From Mageeibacillus sp. UBA1212 (GTDB taxonomy: Bacteria > Bacillota > Clostridia > UBA1212), in assembly GCA_002309655.1 (NCBI GenBank), contig DBXM01000003.1, positions 21,667 through 85,666 on the forward strand: a stretch of DNA of 64,000 nucleotides, read 5' to 3'. Position numbers and translations under genes: made by a program. Below are positions 58,154 through 64,000 of this stretch, piece by piece. The notes beneath the pieces are model-generated. The model was not told where the DNA came from. It made no database searches and was given only the letters and a program-made list of their open reading frames with translations. Position 1 is the stretch's first letter, and each line of letters opens with the position of its first letter.

Positions 58154-60046
58154 TCATTCTATACTGTCCGCGTTCCATTCCTCGCAGATATTCTTCGCCT
58201 TGTCGCGCAGCGTCTTCATTCTCCTTTTATGGACAGAAGTTCTCTCGCGCATTTCCTCGGTTACTTCCCGCATTTCATTAGCGATCCTCTGCTGCTCGTA
58301 GAGCGGATAGTCCGGCACTGGAAGCTTCTTTATTGCATCTGCACTTATCATCGAAATGGTCGAACCGACAGCGGCATCGCAAAGCAGTTTGCTGCCTTTT
58401 TCGCTCTCAAAGAATGCCTTGAAGAAATACGGAACGCCTTTGCTTTTGTCGATCTCAATCACGTAAAGGTTTCCGCTGGCAATTATCTGCGTACCTTCGG
58501 GAACGTCCGCCACCGCAATCTTGAAGGCGTTGCCGCCTTTGGGAACATCCGCCACCGCAACTTTAGAGGAGCTGTCGCCTTTGGGAACATCCGCCGCGGC
58601 AATCTTGAAGGCGCTGCCGCCTTTGGAAATAATCAGGTCGCCGTCGTTGATCCGGTATTTTGCGAGTTTTGCGGCGAGCGCTTCGTCCGGCTTGATGTGC
58701 TTCGTGCTGTCATGGTCAATGTAGCCGTCAACAATATTGCCGATAGCAAGGTATTCACAACCAGAATCATCGGTTTCGATTGACTTAAGCTCCTCTGCAC
58801 GCATCGGGGTGCCGCGCTTGATGTTTTTGATAAAGTCGCCAAACTCACGGGAATTAGAAAGCGTCACTTTTTCCACGGGATACCTGTCCGCGGCCAGCAC
58901 ATACTCGTTTCCTTTAATTTCTTCGACCGGAACGTTCCTTCCTAAGCCATTATCTTCCGTTAAGGCTTGAATGATCTGTTCAACGTATTCGTCTGTAATT
59001 AGGTTTATGAATCTGAAGTATTCGCAGCAACCTGACGCCTCAATCATCCTGATAGTCTGCGGCATTTCGTCGGCAGAAGTTCTCTTTGTCAAGACCAGCA
59101 GCGTAACAGGAATGCGCATATTTCTAAAGAGCCTTTCGGGGAGCGAAATAACTGTATCAACATATCCGCCGTCTATAAAGATTTTTCTTGCTTCTCTGTC
59201 ATACCAGTTGTTCAGACTTCCGCTGTTTGTCACAACAACTGCCTTACCCCCTTCCTCGAGACCGTCAAGCGCGCTCGCGATATACTGCCAGTCTGTAAAT
59301 CTAATCGGCGTTTTGCTAACCGTTTCAATCAAGCTGCCCTTAAAAGATCCGTCAATTGGAATTGAGGCCTTCCTTTGTCCGAAAGGATAGTTTATGAACG
59401 CCTTTGTGAATTTCGTCTCAGGCTTAATGTCACGCACATCGCCCTCGATCATATTTATCCGGCCGCCCGCCGCTTCTACTCTTATCGATGCAATTTCGCA
59501 TAGGAAGCTGTCAATGTCAATGCCTGTGTAGGCAGCCTGCGGCTCCTTCTGCGACGCCAGAACCGTGAAAACTCCTAGGCCGGTGCAGTATTCACAGACC
59601 CTGTCGCCCGCTTCCAGGTCGAGAATCCTTATCGCCAGCTCCGCAATCGACTCCGGCATCGAGGCCTTTTCCCTTACGGATTGTGTAAATCCATAGGAGA
59701 GAATCGAAGACTTCAAGTTAGCAACGGTCTTGTTTTTATCGTCCGAAAACGCTTTTATTCTGTCGGAAGTTTCCGTGATGCCCTTCCAGACCCGTTCCAG
59801 CCTGCCTTTGTAAAACGCCAGCTTTCGGACCTTTTCCCTTTCATCGCAAATATCAAGAGACTCCACGAATGCTTCCGGAGAAGTTATGTCTGCTCCGTCC
59901 TCCAAGTTCTTCAGCACGACATAGGCAATCGGAACCACCAGCATCCGCGCGTCATCCAATTCTCTTATCGGCCCTACGATTTCATAGAACTCCTTGCTGA
60001 GCGAAATATTTATCGCTTCCCTTTTTTCAAACTCTTCTTTTGTCAT
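58154..60046 (-). CDS. Type I-like N6-adenine methylase fused to a specificity region with 14-residue repeats
   Basis: A 630-residue protein. Residues ~1-330 are an HsdM-type methyltransferase: the SAM region is VCEYCTGLGVFTV near 150-162, and the catalytic motif IV appears as NYPFG in KAFINYPFGQ, not the usual NPPF/Y. Residues ~400-630 look like an HsdS target-recognition region with GDLIISKGGSAFKIA and PDYPLYEQQRIANEM, then a coiled coil. Inside it, three 42-base repeats give KGGSAFKIAAADVP, KGDSSSKVAVADVP and KGGNAFKIAVADVP in tandem. No HsdR or separate HsdS is nearby. The start ATG is at 60044-60046; AGGA is 11 bases away. Confidence 0.85.
   Translation of the reverse strand: MTKEEFEKREAINISLSKEFYEIVGPIRELDDARMLVVPIAYVVLKNLEDGADITSPEAFVESLDICDEREKVRKLAFYKGRLERVWKGITETSDRIKAFSDDKNKTVANLKSSILSYGFTQSVREKASMPESIAELAIRILDLEAGDRVCEYCTGLGVFTVLASQKEPQAAYTGIDIDSFLCEIASIRVEAAGGRINMIEGDVRDIKPETKFTKAFINYPFGQRKASIPIDGSFKGSLIETVSKTPIRFTDWQYIASALDGLEEGGKAVVVTNSGSLNNWYDREARKIFIDGGYVDTVISLPERLFRNMRIPVTLLVLTKRTSADEMPQTIRMIEASGCCEYFRFINLITDEYVEQIIQALTEDNGLGRNVPVEEIKGNEYVLAADRYPVEKVTLSNSREFGDFIKNIKRGTPMRAEELKSIETDDSGCEYLAIGNIVDGYIDHDSTKHIKPDEALAAKLAKYRINDGDLIISKGGSAFKIAAADVPKGDSSSKVAVADVPKGGNAFKIAVADVPEGTQIIASGNLYVIEIDKSKGVPYFFKAFFESEKGSKLLCDAAVGSTISMISADAIKKLPVPDYPLYEQQRIANEMREVTEEMRERTSVHKRRMKTLRDKAKNICEEWNADSIE
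58494..58619. repeat. Three 42-bp in-frame tandem repeats
   Basis: Units at 58494-58535, 58536-58577 and 58578-58619 share most bases (CCTTTGGGAACATCCGCC core) and encode 14-residue repeats in the methylase's specificity region. Copy-number change would stay in frame. Confidence 0.92.
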
Positions 60047-60135
60047 TGGGGCAGAAATCCTCCTTATTATGGTTTGTGAGGGCTCGATTTCCTCATTTAT
60101 TCACTTTCGTTTTCGGTTTGAAATAACCACTCGAA

Positions 60136-60468
60136 TTATACCATGAAGGCGGTTAATATGCAATGCGAAATCCTACGGTCATTTAGTCTTGTTTTCATGA
60201 AAATGCTGTTCAGATTTCCTCTTGCCCACTTAGTTTGGCCATCCGCATAGAATCTTGGCGGGCTTTCAATACAGCAGTAAATTTCCCCGGAGTTTTCTTC
60301 TGATTCTGCAATCCATTCATATACCGTTTGAAATAATTCTTCGTCTGCATACGGTTCACACACTGGAGGCTCTTCTAAATAAACTCTGCATCCGTCCTCA
60401 TCGGTTATCGAACAATTGTTTGTAGTTCGAATCACAATGTAGCCCGTCTTAAGTCCAAAGGCAGTCAT
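60136..60468 (-). CDS. Small hypothetical protein
   Basis: A 110-residue frame starting MTAFGLKTGYIVIRTTNN, with acidic and aromatic residues and three or four cysteines (SITDEDGCRVYLEEPPVCEPYADEELF; IYCCIESPPRFYADG). It overlaps the upstream gene's end by 20 bases in another frame. Composition and codon use look coding, but there is no clear ribosome site and no family. Moderate confidence only. Confidence 0.5.
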   Translation of the reverse strand: MTAFGLKTGYIVIRTTNNCSITDEDGCRVYLEEPPVCEPYADEELFQTVYEWIAESEENSGEIYCCIESPPRFYADGQTKWARGNLNSIFMKTRLNDRRISHCILTAFMV

Positions 60469-61003
60469 ACCATTCTGCCAGCATTGCAAAGGCCTTCGCT
60501 CTGCACACGCTGCGGTATTGATCTATTTCCGCTTCACGCTTTCTCCATTCTTCTCTTTCGGAATCGTCTTCCCATGAGAAGGTGTTTTTTACTGAGCAGG
60601 TATCATAGTTCTGCTCACGGAACAGGAAAATCATTTCCTTGATGATGCTTTTCCATTTTTCGGAGCACTCTTTCTCCATGCGTTCGTTCCATGCCTTGGC
60701 GTTGTCTGTTGCTTGACACAAAAACTCTCCCCATTCGCAACCGATTTCATCTTTGTGTTCTTTGTAATAAGCTTCAACCATACTTCCGGGAAACCCGCCC
60801 AGTACGTCAATGTCCTTTAAAAGCTTTTCCAGCATACCGGGGATTACATCGTTAAGATAATCGTCAACGGCCCAGACGTCCATATCCGAAAACCCGCATC
60901 TTATCCGCTGTCTTGCATACTTGTGGTGCCTGAAAAAGGTTCTGATGTTCTTAATGGGACTCTTCCTTATCGAGTAGTCGCTCTTGTCAAAAACGTTTAC
61001 CAT
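60449..61003 (-). CDS. Hypothetical protein
   Basis: A 184-residue soluble protein rich in Trp, Glu and Lys, not recognised. It contains IKNIRTFFRHHKYARQRIRCGFSDMDVWAVDDYLNDVIPGMLEKLLKDIDVLGGFPGS near the N-terminus and a helical C-terminal part. The start ATG at 61001-61003 has AGGAA upstream; a GTG three codons earlier is possible. It is part of a run of unassigned minus-strand genes. Confidence 0.72.
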   Translation of the reverse strand: MVNVFDKSDYSIRKSPIKNIRTFFRHHKYARQRIRCGFSDMDVWAVDDYLNDVIPGMLEKLLKDIDVLGGFPGSMVEAYYKEHKDEIGCEWGEFLCQATDNAKAWNERMEKECSEKWKSIIKEMIFLFREQNYDTCSVKNTFSWEDDSEREEWRKREAEIDQYRSVCRAKAFAMLAEWYDCLWT

Positions 61004-61079
61004 TTCCGTCACTTCCTGCTTTTTGCATGTCTTTCCGCCTCGTTGGATGTGGGATAAAAGAGTATCCCTTGTGCTCCTT

Positions 61080-62768
61080 TTAGGTTAGGTATGATATTGA
61101 TAGATAGTCGGATATTCCCGTTAATCTTTTGGAATACTCGGATTCCATTATCTCTCTGTACTTTATATTGCATTCGTCCCTGTTTATGTTCCCCTTGAAG
61201 TACCCGGAAACCGGAACAAGACCCTTGAGATATCCTTCCAACGGCCCGTTGTAAAACTCAAGGTCCATGTAATTGGATTCGCATTTCAGCCAAAATCTGT
61301 CGTCGCGGAATGCTCCTTCACTCGCATATGCCATATTGATACAGAACCCTGTGTACACCATCTTCTCATTGTTGAAATGCTCGCTGCTGTCGTCTTTTGG
61401 GAAATATGATATACAGGTTCTTTGCTTCCAGGAAGGGTAACACAGTGTTTTGTTGATCCCCTCCAACACAAAGATATCAAGAGGCCTCTTGGGGTTAAAA
61501 ACTATATCGCCCGGCTTGAACGGAGTTGGGAAGTCAAACCAAAGTCCTTTAAAAATGTCTGCAAGTTCCCGCAAACGTCCGCTTTTTGAATCAGCCGCAT
61601 ATAGACCCGTTATCTCGAGCGTGGGGGAGAAGAACACCTGAACGCCCTTGTCGCCTTCGTCTGCAGTCACTTTTCTTAATGAAAACCCTTCCGTCCTCTC
61701 GTTCGGTTCAGGGAGTTCTTTATAGGCTTTCCCGAATGATTCAAAAGACGAGAAAATTCCGATAAACTCAGGTTCACCCGCATCGTCGCTGCTTTCGACT
61801 TTCGGAATCCGCTCGGCAACGAACTTCGAGTCACCGGCCGGCCGCATAAAACCGTCAATAAGGCTCTTTTCCGTCTCTATGTATTCCTCAAGGAAGCTGT
61901 GAAGACTTGGCATAAAACGGGTCAAATGGTTCCTTTCAGGAATTTCACAGTCAAGCATATAATCGATCAAGCCTTTCCATGCATCGTGCTTCTCGTTGAC
62001 CGTAAGCCCTCTGCTTTGGTAGATGAGCCAGGCAGCTTCAAGGCTGCTGAACCTGTAACCGGTTTTGTCAAGATGGTTTCTTATTGCATTCGAATTTACG
62101 CACTTGAGTACGGCTTGCCGGTTTCGCTCTTCTTTATCGGGAATCGCACTGATTCTCGCCTTTTCTTCGTCTCTTTTAAACTGCCTGTATTCGTAATCGA
62201 ATTGTTCAAACAGAGTGTCCCTGCTTGCAAACTTTGCGCCATGTGCGAAGCGGTGAAGCGTCTCTGAATACTTTGCCAGCGTTTTTTCTTTTTTATGCTC
62301 GCTTGAATATTTCGCATAGCATCCGGCGCTTGTTTCTTTTGTAAATACAGCTGCTTCCGGTGCGGGTATGCCCTGCGAAATCAGGTATTCGTAAAAGTCC
62401 TCTTTGTACCATAAGCTTGCGGGGATGGACGCTCTTAAGTTTTTGTCAACGCACCCGGTTTCGGTAAATTTCCCGGCAAAACTCGCATAAGCGTCTTCAC
62501 TGCTTTTACTCTCTTTTATAACTTTAAGTCTCTCACTTTTCCTTATATATGTGTCAACATACTGCGCGTCTAAGAGCCCCACCCGTACCGTCCGGTGAGG
62601 AACTACAGGATCCTCTTTGGTGCGGAGGTATTCCAGAAACCGAAGGCATTCTTCCTTCGTTTTCGGGCGGTTTCCCGGGACAGGAATGTTTGAAGCGCCC
62701 CAGACGTTCTTTGATGACGTAAAGTACAGTTTTCCGTCGTCTGTCACTGTGTAGTAAACCTGTGACAT
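61080..62768 (-). CDS. Large hypothetical protein
   Basis: A 562-residue soluble protein with no family I recognise. The N-terminus is YYTVTDDGKLYFTSSKNVWGASNIPVPGNRP; a helical, charged region follows (EYRQFKRDEEKARISAIPDKEERNRQAV), then a C-terminal part with aromatic residues (KSGRLRELADIFKGLWFDFPTPFKPGDIVFNP). The ATG at 62766-62768 has GAGG at normal spacing; the ATG two codons earlier directly follows the previous stop. It is translationally close-coupled to the gene upstream. Confidence 0.75.
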   Translation of the reverse strand: MSQVYYTVTDDGKLYFTSSKNVWGASNIPVPGNRPKTKEECLRFLEYLRTKEDPVVPHRTVRVGLLDAQYVDTYIRKSERLKVIKESKSSEDAYASFAGKFTETGCVDKNLRASIPASLWYKEDFYEYLISQGIPAPEAAVFTKETSAGCYAKYSSEHKKEKTLAKYSETLHRFAHGAKFASRDTLFEQFDYEYRQFKRDEEKARISAIPDKEERNRQAVLKCVNSNAIRNHLDKTGYRFSSLEAAWLIYQSRGLTVNEKHDAWKGLIDYMLDCEIPERNHLTRFMPSLHSFLEEYIETEKSLIDGFMRPAGDSKFVAERIPKVESSDDAGEPEFIGIFSSFESFGKAYKELPEPNERTEGFSLRKVTADEGDKGVQVFFSPTLEITGLYAADSKSGRLRELADIFKGLWFDFPTPFKPGDIVFNPKRPLDIFVLEGINKTLCYPSWKQRTCISYFPKDDSSEHFNNEKMVYTGFCINMAYASEGAFRDDRFWLKCESNYMDLEFYNGPLEGYLKGLVPVSGYFKGNINRDECNIKYREIMESEYSKRLTGISDYLSISYLT

Positions 62769-62774
62769 CTGCAT

Positions 62775-63308
62775 TCACCTCTGTTTGTCTTTTAATCTTT
62801 CTCTGAATCGCTCATCGATGCAAGCGACTTTGCACATTTCGCAGGTCCTGCGTTTTTTGTTGGTCACCTTCACCCAGACATAATCAAGTCCAAGCCGGCC
62901 GGCGACGTTTCTGACTGTCAGCATCAGCTTTTCCCGGGTAAGCGCGGTAAGCGCGAGGCAGAGGGAATTCTCGCCGAAAACGTACCCTTCCGGTTTAAAG
63001 GCGGTCTTTTTCACGAAATAACCGGCCTTCCAGACAAAGTCCGTCCCATCACCGCCATTCAGGAACGAGAGCAAATCGTTCAGTGTTTTCTGATTGGCTC
63101 CTGACGGGAAGACGACAACGCCCTCCGTGAGATTTCTTTTCGCGGATCTTTTCCCGCCGTAATGTAAAAACACGGGAAGCATTCCGCCTGACGCAATGGT
63201 TTTTGAGTCTTCAACGGCAACGGAATTGGCCATGTGGCCGTAGGCGTTATATGCCCCGGCGGTGCCGTGACGTTCTGCTACTTTGATTAGGCATTCATAT
63301 ATTTCCAT
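62775..63308 (-). CDS. Hypothetical protein with a C-terminal CxxC
   Basis: A 177-residue protein, not recognised. It has a mixed alpha/beta core (GTDFVWKAGYFVKKTAFKPEGYVFGENSLCLALTALTREKLMLTVRNVAGRLGLDYVWVKVTNKKRR) and ends in CEMCKVACIDERFRERLK, three cysteines that may bind metal. The ATG at 63306-63308 follows the previous stop by one base, with GGTGG upstream. Confidence 0.7.
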   Translation of the reverse strand: MEIYECLIKVAERHGTAGAYNAYGHMANSVAVEDSKTIASGGMLPVFLHYGGKRSAKRNLTEGVVVFPSGANQKTLNDLLSFLNGGDGTDFVWKAGYFVKKTAFKPEGYVFGENSLCLALTALTREKLMLTVRNVAGRLGLDYVWVKVTNKKRRTCEMCKVACIDERFRERLKDKQR

Positions 63309-63309
63309 T

Positions 63310-63957
63310 TCAATCCACCAAATCTGCGTATATTTTCGCAAGATCTGCAAATGCTTTCTTTGTTAAAGAGTCCCTCTGTTTTTCATATTCAGGCCAGTCT
63401 TTTGAATCTACATCAAACTTTGTCCCTGTAAGTTTTAAAAGCTCGTCAAATTCATTGGCGGTATCTTTTACCAGCTCTTTCCACTCGTCAAACGCTTCAT
63501 CCGGAAGACCTTTTGCCGGATCAAAGTCATCTTTTTCATAATACTTTTCGGCAACGCAGTTCCCGATTATGAATGTTTTATCTGCGTACAGTCTCAGGTA
63601 GTCGCGGATGATTGCCGCAAGGTATATGTTCATATTCCACCAAAGCTCTTCGGACATGCCCTCGATTTTGAATTCGAATTTATGCCATGGCGGACCGCTG
63701 TATTTGAGCTTTCCCAGCTTCAGATTCCGCATTTTCCGGTCAAAAAGTCTTTCGGTTATCCTGTCGTAAACCTTTTTTATTTGGTATCCGACGCCAATGA
63801 CGGTATATTCATCGAGAAAGTCAGTCGCGTGAAAATACTCGTTTGTCTTTTCAGAAGGGATGGTTCTGCAGCCGTTTTCATCCCGCGGGGCAATTTTGTC
63901 AAGAGCCTCATCGTAGAGTCTGTCCCATTTGCGCTTTGACATATATTTCTTTTTCAT
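63310..63957 (-). CDS. Hypothetical protein
   Basis: A 215-residue basic/acidic soluble protein, not recognised (KKKYMSKRKWDRLYDEALDKIAPRDENGC; LKYSGPPWHKFEFKIEGMSEELWWNMNIYLAAIIRDYLRLYADKTFIIGNC). GGGAGG lies before the ATG at 63955-63957. It is the first gene of the run that ends with the 61.1-kb gene. Sequence beyond it is too short to judge. Confidence 0.72.
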   Translation of the reverse strand: MKKKYMSKRKWDRLYDEALDKIAPRDENGCRTIPSEKTNEYFHATDFLDEYTVIGVGYQIKKVYDRITERLFDRKMRNLKLGKLKYSGPPWHKFEFKIEGMSEELWWNMNIYLAAIIRDYLRLYADKTFIIGNCVAEKYYEKDDFDPAKGLPDEAFDEWKELVKDTANEFDELLKLTGTKFDVDSKDWPEYEKQRDSLTKKAFADLAKIYADLVD

Positions 63958-64000
63958 GACTTACCTCCCTGATTTTCTTTGGTGGGGCGGGGCCGCTTAC

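Noticed and set aside
1..64000. tRNA and rRNA genes
   Set aside because: No cloverleaf with a GTTCRAATCC-type T loop and no rRNA sequence was seen on either strand.
1..64000. Complete insertion sequence or prophage
   Set aside because: No transposase, integrase or structural phage gene was recognised; the accessory region seems to be assembled from separate genes.

Overview
The window looks like chromosome of a fermentative, probably gut-associated Clostridia-type Firmicute. The reasons are strong GGAGG ribosome binding sites, lipoproteins with lipobox signals, a monomeric [FeFe] hydrogenase, an infC-rpmI-rplT operon with an attenuator leader, CUT2 sugar transport, YfhO-type and MBOAT envelope proteins, and many DUF6273, BspA-LRR and WG-repeat proteins. 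By eye the DNA is moderately GC-rich, with a clearly more AT-rich patch at about 46-50 kb. No rRNA or tRNA gene and no CRISPR array was seen. Almost all genes lie on the minus strand. Plus-strand exceptions are abiEi/abiEii, a histidine phosphatase, a zinc-ribbon protein and a serine hydrolase.

Layout. 0-3 kb: CUT2 sugar ABC operon (ATPase, permease, cut-off second permease) behind a good promoter and a ~195-nt leader. 3-9.6 kb: acyl-CoA-ligase-like enzyme, a candidate small RNA with a terminator, [FeFe] hydrogenase, polytopic membrane protein, D-lyxose/mannose isomerase-like cupin. 9.8-14.9 kb: aminotransferase plus CDF cation exporter (overlapping), then an AbiE toxin-antitoxin pair with promoter and inverted repeat, and a phosphatase. 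14.9-21 kb: a five-gene envelope or exopolysaccharide block (phosphodiester glycosidase, two anchored/secreted unknowns, MBOAT O-acyltransferase, AlgX/DHHW-like SGNH protein). 21-28 kb: housekeeping genes (rsmE, a coiled-coil protein, rsmD-coaD, aminopeptidase P, YfhO-like protein) whose gaps are filled with a distinctive GTGGATTTTCC/GGAAATATTTCC repeat family. 28-36.6 kb: radical SAM plus TIM-barrel pair, SEC-C protein, TrmH-type methyltransferase, rplT-rpmI-infC (infC apparently starts at AUA), a parS-like 20-bp palindrome, an orphan sugar-binding lipoprotein and a serine hydrolase.

36.7-64 kb is accessory DNA: hypothetical proteins, DUF6273 multi-domain proteins, a NadD-like/PARG-like fusion in an operon with an unknown protein and a phosphoesterase, a DUF262/HNH (GmrSD-like) protein, an HEVGH metallopeptidase, a DUF2779 nuclease-like protein, a solo type I-like DNA methylase fused to a target-recognition region carrying three 42-bp repeats, and decayed genes. 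It reads as a mixed defence/ADP-ribose/hypothetical island.

The strongest candidates for something new are the NadD-PARG operon, the C-rich anti-Shine-Dalgarno RNA at 5.0-5.2 kb, an htrA-like fragment embedded out of frame in a DUF6273 gene, the dispersed repeat family that also enters coding sequence, and the repeat-bearing methylase. All identifications come from reading motifs; no database search was run.
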